A stretch of DNA of 35,947 nt from Pedobacter sp. ASV17 (GTDB lineage Bacteria; Bacteroidota; Bacteroidia; Sphingobacteriales; Sphingobacteriaceae): the NCBI RefSeq assembly GCF_016429065.1, contig NZ_JAELTX010000052.1, forward strand, positions 1 through 35,947, written 5' to 3'. The notes beneath the pieces were generated by a model. That model was given only the letters and a program-made list of their open reading frames with translations. It was not told the origin of the DNA and ran no database searches. The translations under genes and the position numbers were made by a program. Positions within the stretch are counted from its first letter, which is position 1; every line of letters begins with the position of its first letter. Below are positions 1 through 7,906 of the stretch, one piece after another.

Positions 1-645
1 AAAGTGAACCATCTAAGTTATCTTAGTTCATCTAAGCATGGTCCAAATCTAAAATGTTCTTAGGTGTCTAAGGTGGTAAAAAACATAAAAAGAACCATCT
101 AAGGCACCTTAGGTCATCTGAGCATGGCCCAAATCTAAAATGTTCTTAGGTGTCTAAGGTGGTTAAAGAATCAAAAACCATTAAGAAATTAAGATAATTA
201 AGGACAAGGCAAATAAAAACTTAATGTTCCTTCTGCCTTAATGTTTAAAAGCTAGAATGTTATTAAACGTCTAAGGTGGTTAAAAATAAAAAGTGAACCA
301 TCTAAGTTATCTTAGTTCATCTAAGCACGATCTCAAATCAAAAACCATTAAGTGATTAAGAACTAGGTAAATAAAAACTTAATGTTCCTTCATGCCTTAA
401 TGTTTAAAAGCTAGAATGTTATTAAACGTCTAAGGTTGTTAAAAATAAAAAGTGAACCATCTAAGTTATCTTAGTTCATCTAAGCATGGTCCAAATCTAA
501 AATGTTCTTAGGTGTCTAAGGTGGTAAAAAACATAAAAAGAACCATCTAAGGCACCTTAGGTCATCTGAGCATGGTCCAAATCTGAAATGTTCTTAGGTG
601 TCTAAGGTGGTTGAAAAATCTTAAATATCTAAAGTGGTTAAATAA
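1..645. repeat. Gene-free array of related hairpin-forming repeats
   Basis: No credible gene lies here. The stretch is built from related imperfect units. Bases 1-164 recur at 449-612 with only two differences (at 128 and 137). A second unit type at about 173-338 recurs at about 339-492. The core subunit, about 72 bases (6-77, 92-164, 454-526, 540-612), starts with an arm such as AACCATCTAAGGCACCTTAG and ends with TTCTTAGGTGTCTAAGGTGG. Counting G-U pairs, these arms can pair over most of about 22 positions around a loop of about 30 bases. The array lies just 3' of the minus-strand glycosyltransferase gene and continues off the window edge. No spacers of constant length are present, so it is not a CRISPR. 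Function unknown. Confidence 0.8.
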
Positions 646-1662
646 CTAAAACGAAATATCACTAAACTTTCCAATCTTCTTCCCAAAGTACCTCCAAACA
701 ATACTTCCCTTCAAAACACCTTTATGCTGAAGCAATGGAAGCTGTTGCTTGCCACGCTTTTCTGCGGTCCTGAAAAAACGTTTAAAAAAATGAAAGTGCG
801 CTTTGTTAATCGAGAAGGCAAAAGCAAATTGGCCCTTTAATGCAAACTGGAACCAGGCCGCCAAATCTAGCCACAAGCGAATAAAAACCTTATACATCGC
901 TTCGCCAAATGGAAGGTTCTTCTGCATAATGACCAGGTTATTTCTAAAATTAAGGTAGCTCTTGAAAGGACTGCTAGCATCTAAAGTACCTCCGCCAACA
1001 TGGTAAACTTCCGCTGCCGTACAACAAACTACCTCATAGCCCTTGTTTTTCAAACGCCAACACAAATCAATTTCTTCCATATGAGCAAACAAGTCACCAT
1101 CTAAGCCACCAACTTCTTTCCAAGCTTTACTTTTAATAAAAAATGCAGCGCCAGATGCCCAAAATATAGGCAGATTGTTATCGTATTGACTATGATCCTC
1201 TTCCAAACGGTCGAAAATACGGCCACGGCAAAAAGTAAAACCATAACTATCAATAAAACCGCCAGCAGCTCCTGCGTATTCAAACGATTGTTTGTTTTGT
1301 TGCCATTTAATTTTAGGTTGTGCTGCTGCTATTTTTTCATCACTTTGCATTAAATCAATCACAGGCTTGATCCAATTTTTAGGGACTTCCACGTCCGAAT
1401 TGAGCAATACAAAATAATCAGCATTAACTTTGGTAAGCGCTCTGTTGTAGCCTTCTGCAAAGCCATAATTTTCATCATTTACAATTACCCTAACATCTGG
1501 ATAGCTTGAAGCAAGAAAGGAAATAGAATCGTCGGTAGAGGCATTGTCGGCCACGATGATTTGCAGATTGTTGTATTTGCTTTGAGTAACACTTGGTAAA
1601 AACCTTTCCAAGAAAGATTTTCCATTCCAGTTTAATATCACAACAGCTACGCTAGGTTCCAT
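646..1662 (-). CDS. Glycosyltransferase family 2 protein
   Basis: A 338-residue GT-A fold glycosyltransferase, expected to move a sugar from a nucleotide-sugar donor to a cell-surface glycan or lipid intermediate on the cytoplasmic side. The start VAVVILNWNGK is the nucleotide-binding strand. DNASTDDS near residue 40 and LNSDVEV near residue 88 (metal-binding D-x-D equivalent) follow, and MEEIDLCWRL near residue 195 holds the likely catalytic acidic residues. The pattern matches the rhamnosyltransferase-like branch of GT2. The C-terminus is hydrophobic/amphipathic (about 255-290) and may touch the membrane. It lies 36 bases downstream of the acyltransferase gene on the same strand, so the two are probably co-transcribed and act on envelope lipids or glycans. 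The acceptor cannot be read from sequence. Confidence 0.9.
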   Translation of the reverse strand: MEPSVAVVILNWNGKSFLERFLPSVTQSKYNNLQIIVADNASTDDSISFLASSYPDVRVIVNDENYGFAEGYNRALTKVNADYFVLLNSDVEVPKNWIKPVIDLMQSDEKIAAAQPKIKWQQNKQSFEYAGAAGGFIDSYGFTFCRGRIFDRLEEDHSQYDNNLPIFWASGAAFFIKSKAWKEVGGLDGDLFAHMEEIDLCWRLKNKGYEVVCCTAAEVYHVGGGTLDASSPFKSYLNFRNNLVIMQKNLPFGEAMYKVFIRLWLDLAAWFQFALKGQFAFAFSINKAHFHFFKRFFRTAEKRGKQQLPLLQHKGVLKGSIVWRYFGKKIGKFSDISF

Positions 1663-1698
1663 TTATAATTGTTTAATATCTTAAAGTATCATTTTTGT

Positions 1699-2568
1699 TT
1701 AGTCATTACCTTTCCATCGATTATGGCTCCATAGCCAATATTCAGGAGCTTTTTGGATAGATTTGGTCAAGCTCTTAAAGAACAATTCAGTGATCTCGTG
1801 TTCTTCAGCTGCTTTAGGATCAAGGCAAAGCGGTACGCAATCAATTTCGTAGTACCCTCTTTTCACTCTGGTAACGTCGAAGTAAAAGACAGGGCGATTG
1901 GTTTGTTTGGCTATTTTTTCTAGTCCCAAAAGTACCGAAGTGGGTTGATGCATGAATTGAATGATATGCTGCACATCTATCACCATAGGGCTTTGGTCGC
2001 TGGCGAAGCAAAATAGTGTAGGTTTATCTTTGGTGGCTATTACTTCTCGTAGCGTTTGTCGCATGGGGATAAAAACATTACCAAACTTGGTCCTGAGCTT
2101 ATTAAACCATGCTTCAAAAATCTTATTGTTAATTGGTTTGTAAATCACATGAGGTGAAACAGAGAGTTTTAATCCAGCCGCTAATGTGCCCAATTCCCAA
2201 TTTCCATAATGTCCAGAGCAGGCCAGTGCACTTTCTCCTTTTTGGAAATAAGCCTCTACCTGCTCAAAGTTTTTCATTTTCACCCTTTTTAAAACTTCAG
2301 CCTTACTAATGGAGCTCATTTTTACAATCTCTACCATTAAATCGGTGAGGTAACGGTAAAATCGTTTTTCTATGGCAATAATTTCTGTTAGGCTTTTTTC
2401 AGGAAAGGAGTTGATCAGGTTTTTACGCACAACTTTCCTACGATATTTCACGATGTAGTACACTAAATAATATAAAACGTTGGATATGCCAAACAACAAC
2501 CATAGCGGTAGAAATGAAAAGAGGTGCAAAAAAAATATCCCTATGCTCAAAAAACCTTTTTTAATCAT
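1699..2568 (-). CDS. Lysophospholipid/lipid A acyltransferase (LpxL/HtrB family)
   Basis: A membrane-bound acyltransferase of the LpxL/HtrB family, expected to add a secondary acyl chain to a lipid A precursor (or another lipid) at the inner membrane. The N-terminus is strongly hydrophobic (about residues 10-40), as in LpxL. The catalytic H-X4-D/E motif is seen as GHYGNWEL, with His and Glu four residues apart, about 120 residues in. The length of 289 residues is usual for the family. A GTG at 2580 would add four residues, but the ATG at 2568 is preferred because it starts directly before the membrane segment. The gene is divergent from the WbqC-family gene, with only 37 bases (25 from the GTG) between starts, and is followed by the glycosyltransferase. 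Acyl-chain and substrate specificity are unknown. Confidence 0.88.
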   Translation of the reverse strand: MIKKGFLSIGIFFLHLFSFLPLWLLFGISNVLYYLVYYIVKYRRKVVRKNLINSFPEKSLTEIIAIEKRFYRYLTDLMVEIVKMSSISKAEVLKRVKMKNFEQVEAYFQKGESALACSGHYGNWELGTLAAGLKLSVSPHVIYKPINNKIFEAWFNKLRTKFGNVFIPMRQTLREVIATKDKPTLFCFASDQSPMVIDVQHIIQFMHQPTSVLLGLEKIAKQTNRPVFYFDVTRVKRGYYEIDCVPLCLDPKAAEEHEITELFFKSLTKSIQKAPEYWLWSHNRWKGND

Positions 2569-2605
2569 TAATTTGGCCACTTGAATTGCAAACTTAAAGT
2601 ATCAG

Positions 2606-3208
2606 ATGCAAAATCTAGCTATATTTCCACTATTTTATCTTCCACCAGTAAGTTGTTTTACACTCTTAAAAGAAAATAATCTCGAGTTTGTTTTAGAGAA
2701 ATTTGAACATTTTCCTAAACAGACTTATAGAAATAGGGCTTCCATCGCTTCGCCAAACGGTACACTGGATTTGGCAGTACCTGTGATGAAAGGAGCTAAA
2801 ATTCGTACCCCTTATAAAGATGTTAAGATTAGTGACGAGACAAGATGGCAACGCCTGCATTGGTTAAGTCTTCAAACATGTTATAGAAGCTCGGCTTATT
2901 TTGAATTCTATGAAGATGGCTTGGCACCGTTTTATGAGAAGAAATACGATTTCCTGTTCGATTATAATGTGGAGCTTTTTTCTTGGTTGCTTAAACAGCT
3001 AAAAATGCCTGTTGATTTGAAATTTACGGAAAGTTATGAATTTGAAGTTCCTGTGGACTACCGTAATGCCATGAGTAAAAAGGAAGTGCCGCAGATGCAA
3101 ACAAAGCCATATTTTCAGGTGTTTAGCGACAGGAACAAATTTATTCCGAACTTGAGTGTTGTTGATTTGCTGTTCAACCAAGGCCCACAGGCTAAAAACT
3201 ACTTTTAA
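2606..3208 (+). CDS. WbqC-family protein
   Basis: A 200-residue protein that begins with AIFPLFYLPPVSCF, the typical N-terminus of the WbqC-like family. Members are found in polysaccharide and envelope gene sets, where a nucleotide-sugar or acyl/glycyl transfer role has been proposed; the exact reaction is not known to me. It has no signal peptide or clear membrane segment, so it is probably cytoplasmic. It is divergent from the acyltransferase and lies six bases ahead of corA, which suggests co-transcription with corA. Family assignment is good; function is open. Confidence 0.85.
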   Translation: MQNLAIFPLFYLPPVSCFTLLKENNLEFVLEKFEHFPKQTYRNRASIASPNGTLDLAVPVMKGAKIRTPYKDVKISDETRWQRLHWLSLQTCYRSSAYFEFYEDGLAPFYEKKYDFLFDYNVELFSWLLKQLKMPVDLKFTESYEFEVPVDYRNAMSKKEVPQMQTKPYFQVFSDRNKFIPNLSVVDLLFNQGPQAKNYF

Positions 3209-3214
3209 AGCTAA

Positions 3215-4339
3215 ATGCATATGGGGAAACCTACACGTTTTAAGCAGAAAAAAAAGCATTATGTGTTACCTGAACCAGGTACAACGCCAGGCTTTGTTTA
3301 TATCGATGCCAATTCTTTAAAGCCAAAAATCAATCTTTATAGTTTCAATATAGATGATTTTAAGGTAGTTGAACTTGCTAACCTCAAAAACATCTCAGAG
3401 AAAACAGCAGACAAAGGAACCTTTTATTGGGTAGATATTAGAGGTTTGAATTCTGCGGAGATGTTTAATGTTTTTAGTGATCAACTGAAAATCCATAAGT
3501 TGGTTTTAGAAGACATCACCAGAACTTACCACCGTCCCAAATTTGAAGAGTATGAAGGTTATAACTTCGCCATTAGTAGGATGTTAAGTATTGCTGATGA
3601 CGGAGGATTGGAGAATGAACAGGTTTCTTTTATCCAAACCAAAAATGTGCTTTATACTTTTCAGGAGAATTACGAAGATTGTTTAGATGCGGTTAGGAAA
3701 CGCTTAAAAGATGGTAAGGGAAATATACGCATTAGTGGAACGGGTTATTTGATGTATGCACTCATGGATATGATTGTAGATTCGTATTTCTCTATTTTGA
3801 GCAAGTGGAGTGAAGACATGGATGCCATAGAAGATAAATTACTGGCCCGTCCAGATCGTTCGGTGATGTACGAAACACAGATGCTCAAACGTAATCTCAT
3901 CTCTTTACGAAGGGTAATTTGGCCTGAACGTGATAAAATGAATGATATTTTACGTACAGAAAGTGATTTGATTACTGACCAAACTAAAATGTTCATTAAG
4001 GATGCTTACGACCATTGTGTGCAGTTGATGGATATGCTGGAAAGTATGAAAGAGATTGCTTCTACCAACATCGATATGTACCTGTCTATCATTAGCAATA
4101 GGATGAACGAGATCATGAAGGTGCTCACCATTATTTCATCGATTTTTATTCCTTTAACCTTTATTGCTGGTATTTATGGAATGAACTTCGCTAAGCAGGA
4201 CCCAGTCACTGGTAAAATTATGCCAGGTAATATGCCAGAACTCTATCAAGAACATGGCTATGAGTATACTTTGTTTGTAATGGCACTTATTGCAGTGGTT
4301 CAAATTATTTTCTTTTGGCGTAAGGGGTGGTTTAAATAG
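3215..4339 (+). CDS. corA: CorA-family magnesium/cobalt transporter
   Basis: A pentameric inner-membrane divalent cation channel. The 374-residue protein has a long soluble N-terminal domain (to about residue 300) with the extended helices typical of CorA. Two transmembrane helices follow near 303-322 and 350-370. The signature Gly-Met-Asn lies at residues 322-324 (context GIYGMNF) at the end of the first helix, where it forms the selectivity filter. The length fits the family. A second ATG two codons on is also possible. It starts six bases after the WbqC-family gene. Mg2+ rather than Co2+ or Ni2+ is the usual physiological ion; the sequence does not decide this. Confidence 0.95.
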   Translation: MHMGKPTRFKQKKKHYVLPEPGTTPGFVYIDANSLKPKINLYSFNIDDFKVVELANLKNISEKTADKGTFYWVDIRGLNSAEMFNVFSDQLKIHKLVLEDITRTYHRPKFEEYEGYNFAISRMLSIADDGGLENEQVSFIQTKNVLYTFQENYEDCLDAVRKRLKDGKGNIRISGTGYLMYALMDMIVDSYFSILSKWSEDMDAIEDKLLARPDRSVMYETQMLKRNLISLRRVIWPERDKMNDILRTESDLITDQTKMFIKDAYDHCVQLMDMLESMKEIASTNIDMYLSIISNRMNEIMKVLTIISSIFIPLTFIAGIYGMNFAKQDPVTGKIMPGNMPELYQEHGYEYTLFVMALIAVVQIIFFWRKGWFK

Positions 4340-4861
4340 TTTTAGTAGCTAGGAATTAGTAGCTAGGAATTAGTGTTTAGTTGATAGTGGTTAGGGTTCT
4401 GTTATTGTGCACTGTCCTTTCCTACGTCGTCATCTCGAGGTTAGGAGAGATCTAGCTTATTGGTTTTTCGTCCAGAGTGCTGCCTTTACCGACTATTCGG
4501 TTGTTATTTCATTAGTTGCTTCCCCGCAAATTAAACTGATTTTTCCGTAGGTTAATCACTGTTTTATTGCTCATTGGTTATTGAGAATTGGTTCATTAGT
4601 TCATTTGTTCTGTTCTTTCCCGTATCGTCATCTCGAGGTTAGGAGAGATCTAACTTATTGGTTTTTCATTTAGAGTGCTACTCGTACAGAATATTTTAGT
4701 GGCTAAGTTGTTCATTAGTTGTTTCCCGCTGAATAAGCCGATTTTTCCTCAAATTGGTTCATTGGCCATCGTTTTGCCGACTGCCAACTGAAAATTGCCA
4801 ACTTATTCCGCTTGTTTTTTTCCTGTCAATGGTGTAGTTTCACTTTATCAAACTAAACTAA
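4340..4861. repeat. Gene-free stretch with a ~198-base imperfect tandem repeat
   Basis: No gene is visible. A 14-base unit TAGTAGCTAGGAAT occurs twice in tandem at 4343-4370. A larger unit is duplicated with a period of about 198 bases: TCGTCATCTCGAGGTTAGGA starts at 4427 and again at 4625. The similarity continues for some 130 bases, including GGAGAGATCTA, TTATTGGTTTTTC, AGAGTGCT and a GATTTTTCC element. The CGTCAT...GAGAGATCT part resembles the REP-like family found at 7319, 7652, 24252 and 28603. Promoter elements for the downstream MFS gene are presumably in the last 60 bases, but no convincing TTTG/TAnnTTTG pair is seen. Confidence 0.7.
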
Positions 4862-6088
4862 ATGAACCAAACCAATAAAAGCAAGAATATTGCTTTAATT
4901 ATCCTAGTAGCCTCTCTGGGCTATTTTGTAGATATCTACGATCTGATTTTATTTTCGGTAGTACGTGTAAAAAGCTTAAAAGATTTAGGCGTAGCCGATG
5001 GGGATATGCTAAGTGTAGGTGCAACCATCATCAACAGCCAAATGCTTGGAATGCTAGTAGGTGGGATTATTTGGGGCGTACTTGGCGATAAGCGGGGCCG
5101 TTTAAGTGTGCTTTTTGGTTCTATCATTACGTACTCGTTAGCCAATATTGCCAATGGTTTTGTAACTACAGTGGATGCTTATACGGTTGTTCGCTTTATT
5201 GCGGGAGTTGGTTTAGCTGGAGAGCTAGGTGCGGGAATTACCTTGGTGGCCGAAACCATGAGCAAGAAAAATAGAGGCTATGGCACCATGATTGTTGCCT
5301 GCGTGGGCTTAATGGGAGCGGTAATGGCAGCATTGATTAGTGATCATTACACTTGGCAAACCAGTTATTTTATTGGTGGCGGCATGGGCTTGCTATTGCT
5401 TACGCTTCGTATTGGTTTGGTCGAATCGGGGATGTTCAAGGAAACTACCGAGAAAGGTGAGGTGCAACGAGGGAACTTTTTCATGCTCTTTAACAATTGG
5501 GCTAGGTTTAAGAAATACCTGTGCTGTATTTTAATTGGACTGCCGCTATGGTACGTAGTAGGGGTGCTAGTTACTTTTTCTCCAGAGTTTGGCAAAGCTT
5601 TAAATGCTACAGGTGTTTTAAATGCAGGCAAGGGGATCATGTATTGTTATATTGGTATTTCTGTGGGCGATGTGGTGGCGGGTTTCCTATCACAGTTGCT
5701 CAAATCTAGAAAACAGGTGATGTTCATCTTCTTAATTTTAACGACCATTGCCGTAGCGGTATATTTGTATTCTTTTGGAATTACTCCTGAACGTTTTATA
5801 TTGCTAAGTCTTTTATTAGGCTTTGCTTCGGGTTATTGGGCCACTTTTGTAACCATTGCTGCCGAGCAGTTTGGTACCAATTTACGAGCTACCGTAACCA
5901 CCACAGTACCTAACTTCATTAGAGGCTCACTAATAGCGATTACGATAAGTTTTCAGTTTTTTAAAGATAAACTAGGTATTTTACAGGGAGCAATGGTGGT
6001 AGGGGCTGTATGTATTGTCATCTCGATGATTGCGTTAAGCCAATTAAAGGAAACTTTTAGCAAGGATTTGGATTATGTAGAGCATTGA
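4862..6088 (+). CDS. MFS transporter
   Basis: A 408-residue inner-membrane transporter of the major facilitator superfamily with about twelve hydrophobic segments. The loop between helices 2 and 3 carries motif A, seen as GVLGDKRGRLS near residue 75. The fourth helix carries the R-x-x-x-G-x-G pattern (VRFIAGVGLAGELG). The overall pattern resembles the sialate/lactate/sugar-acid type MFS proteins, but the substrate cannot be assigned. It stands alone between two repeat-rich intergenic regions and is probably transcribed singly. Confidence 0.88.
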   Translation: MNQTNKSKNIALIILVASLGYFVDIYDLILFSVVRVKSLKDLGVADGDMLSVGATIINSQMLGMLVGGIIWGVLGDKRGRLSVLFGSIITYSLANIANGFVTTVDAYTVVRFIAGVGLAGELGAGITLVAETMSKKNRGYGTMIVACVGLMGAVMAALISDHYTWQTSYFIGGGMGLLLLTLRIGLVESGMFKETTEKGEVQRGNFFMLFNNWARFKKYLCCILIGLPLWYVVGVLVTFSPEFGKALNATGVLNAGKGIMYCYIGISVGDVVAGFLSQLLKSRKQVMFIFLILTTIAVAVYLYSFGITPERFILLSLLLGFASGYWATFVTIAAEQFGTNLRATVTTTVPNFIRGSLIAITISFQFFKDKLGILQGAMVVGAVCIVISMIALSQLKETFSKDLDYVEH

Positions 6089-6190
6089 TTGAGGTGATGA
6101 TACGGCAATGGGATGATTTGTCAATTCGATAATTTGATAATAAGCTGATTTGATAATTACTCTTGTTATCCAGAAATGGGCTGTGGTCAT

Positions 6191-6230
6191 ATAACTTTGA
6201 ACTTTTAACTCATAACTTTCAACTCGTAAC
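6191..6230. repeat. Degenerate AACTTTN/AACTCN short tandem repeat
   Basis: A run of about 40 bases of roughly seven-base units (AACTTTG, AACTTTT, AACTCAT, AACTTTC, AACTCGT) lies between the MFS gene and hemF. Low-complexity intergenic repeats of this kind are common in Bacteroidota. The rest of 6089-6332 holds AT-rich repeats of GATAATTTGATAA type and the hemF promoter. Confidence 0.6.
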
Positions 6231-6280
6231 CCAAAGCTCAAGGGCAAAAATGTCAATCTAATGTACTATATCACATTTGG

Positions 6281-6312
6281 TTTCAGATAGCGTTACAATA
6301 AGCCTAAATTTG
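6281..6312 (+). promoter_or_regulatory. Likely hemF promoter (TTTC-N20-TAAATTTG)
   Basis: The element TAAATTTG at 6305-6312 matches the Bacteroidota -7 consensus TAnnTTTG exactly. A -33-like TTTC lies at 6281-6284, 20 bases upstream; a TTTG at 6276-6279 is 25 bases away. The implied 5' leader is about 15 bases. Inferred from consensus only. Confidence 0.4.
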
Positions 6313-6332
6313 AGTATACAACAGAGATCATT

Positions 6333-7226
6333 ATGTTTAAGGATAAGGTGGCGGAAGCTTATAAGCAAATACAGGATAGCATTTGCAGAGGTTTAGAGAT
6401 TGCTGATGGTGAGGCACATTTTGAAGAAGAGTTATGGCAACGTGAAGGTGGTGGCGGCGGACGTACCCGAGTGATGCAGCACGGTAAAGTGATTGAAAAA
6501 GGCGGGGTTAACTTTTCTGCAGTATATGGCAAATTGCCAGAGGTAGTGCAGAAATCTTTTAAAGTAGACAACGATGAGTTTTTCGCGACAGGCGTTTCCA
6601 TCGTGATCCATCCAGAAAATCCATTCGTGCCTATCATACATATGAACATTCGCTATTTTGAGATGGATGAACAAACCCGCTGGTTTGGTGGTGGTATTGA
6701 TTTAACGCCTCATTATGTAATTCCTACGGATGTAAGGTTTTTTCATTATCATTTGAAACAGGCTTGCGACCAGTTTAAGGCAGACTTTTACCCACGTTTC
6801 AAAAAACTAGCAGATGATTATTTCTTTATCAAGCACCGAGATGAAACCCGCGGGGTAGGTGGAATTTTCTATGATAGGTTAAAACCCGAAAATACTGAAT
6901 TAAGCTATGATCAAATACTTGATTTTTCATTAGCAGTTGGTAATTCCTTTGTGCCTATTTATAGCGAATTAATAGATCGTAACAAAGACAAAGAATACGA
7001 TGAGTTTAATAAAGAATGGCAATATTTACGTCGGAGCAGATATGCTGAATTTAACTTGGTTTACGATTCAGGTACCAAATTTGGTTTAGAAACCAATGGT
7101 CGTATCGAAAGTATTTTGATGAGTTTGCCACCAACAGCAAAGTGGAAGTATAATGCACAACCTTTGCCTAATACCGAAGAAGAAAATACCATCAATTTCT
7201 TGAAAAAGGGAATTGATTGGGTTTAA
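6333..7226 (+). CDS. hemF: Oxygen-dependent coproporphyrinogen III oxidase
   Basis: Converts coproporphyrinogen III to protoporphyrinogen IX using O2, late in haem synthesis, in the cytoplasm. The 297-residue protein has the conserved GGGGRTRV block near residue 40, the signature GGGIDLTPHY at 119-128, and HRDETRGVGGIFYD from about residue 168. Histidines 93, 103, 140 and 168 line up with the four conserved histidines of the E. coli enzyme. Length and start are normal. It implies aerobic haem synthesis. The gene has its own promoter and is followed by a hairpin at 7234. Confidence 0.97.
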   Translation: MFKDKVAEAYKQIQDSICRGLEIADGEAHFEEELWQREGGGGGRTRVMQHGKVIEKGGVNFSAVYGKLPEVVQKSFKVDNDEFFATGVSIVIHPENPFVPIIHMNIRYFEMDEQTRWFGGGIDLTPHYVIPTDVRFFHYHLKQACDQFKADFYPRFKKLADDYFFIKHRDETRGVGGIFYDRLKPENTELSYDQILDFSLAVGNSFVPIYSELIDRNKDKEYDEFNKEWQYLRRSRYAEFNLVYDSGTKFGLETNGRIESILMSLPPTAKWKYNAQPLPNTEEENTINFLKKGIDWV

Positions 7227-7233
7227 TCCATTT

Positions 7234-7270
7234 CGTCATTGCGAGGCACGAAGCAATGACGGTTTGTTTT
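7234..7270 (+). terminator. Palindromic hairpin after hemF, possible terminator/REP
   Basis: CGTCATTGC (7234-7242) and GCAATGACG (7253-7261) form a perfect 9-bp stem with a 10-base loop eight bases after the hemF stop. A T-rich GGTTTGTTTT follows. The GTCATTGCGAGG...GCAATGAC sequence also resembles a palindromic repeat that is widespread in bacterial genomes, so it may be a repeat used as a terminator. Confidence 0.5.
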
Positions 7271-7847
7271 TCCTTTTGAGATGAGGGCAATGGGTAATTT
7301 GCACTAGCCCGTCACTCCCGTCATTTCGAGCGAAGAGAAACGTAGCCGAGAAATCTTTGGATTAAGTAACTTTACTTGGTGTTGTCGTCAGCCATTAATG
7401 AGTGTTTTGACAATTAACAGTTTACATTGAGCTAGATTTTACGTTGTAGCTGTTGCGCGGTCTCACATGTGTTCGAAATGACGGAAAGCCTGTGTATGCT
7501 TCGCAATAAAAGTTTATTTCTCCCTTTTTATGACGGCAAGGAGAGTGCGAACAAATCGGTTAAGCTCATCGGTTTTTCTCAGCTGCGTGGCATTAGTAAT
7601 TAAGTTTAATGGCCTAGGAGGCAGAGGTGATTTGCACTAGCCCACCATTCACGTCATTTCGACGAAGGAGAAATCTAGCTCATAGTTTTAAAGATGCTAC
7701 TCCGCGTTGTATCGGCACAGGTAGTTTTTCGGAATGACAAGGAAGAGAACGACAAAAACGCTGGAAATAGGTGAGTTTTCAATCTGTTAGATTTCTCCTT
7801 CGTCGAAATGACGATGCATTGCAATATTAAAAGTAATTCGAAAAAGT
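7271..7847. repeat. Gene-free stretch carrying several REP-like repeats
   Basis: No gene is seen. The repeat core CGTCATTTCGA(n)CGAAG(n)GAGAAATCT occurs at 7319-7358 (with about ten extra bases inside), in reverse as TTCGAAATGACGG near 7472-7484, again at 7652-7677 and reversed at 7788-7813. A longer duplication includes TTTGCACTAGCCC at 7298 and 7631. Outlying copies lie at 24252 and 28603, and variants at 4427 and 4625. Confidence 0.7.
7652..7813. repeat. REPIN-like element with perfect 26-bp inverted arms
   Basis: Bases 7652-7677 (from CGTCATTTCGACGAAGGAGA to AAATCTA) are exactly the reverse complement of 7788-7813, enclosing 110 bases. Two REP copies in opposite orientation around a short spacer is the arrangement of a REPIN, a non-autonomous element usually mobilised by a RAYT transposase encoded elsewhere. 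No transposase is in the window. Confidence 0.7.
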
Positions 7848-7881
7848 AAAAAGCCCGCTAGATTTTTCTAGTGGGCTTTTT
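7848..7881. terminator. Bidirectional rho-independent terminator
   Basis: AAAAAGCCCGCTAG (7848-7861) pairs with CTAGTGGGCTTTTT (7868-7881) through one G-U pair, around a 6-base loop, with T-runs on both strands. It lies 25 bases after the stop of the minus-strand peptidase gene and can end that operon. On the plus strand it also blocks read-through from hemF. Confidence 0.88.
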
Positions 7882-7906
7882 AACTAAACAAACTTCTAGC
7901 TTGTCA

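Noticed and set aside
1..645. CRISPR array
   Set aside because: Units vary in length and type, there are no unique spacers of constant length, and no cas gene is in the window.
6359..6674. Antisense open frames of 80-96 codons inside hemF
   Set aside because: They are shadows of a strongly conserved coding sequence and show no recognisable protein features.
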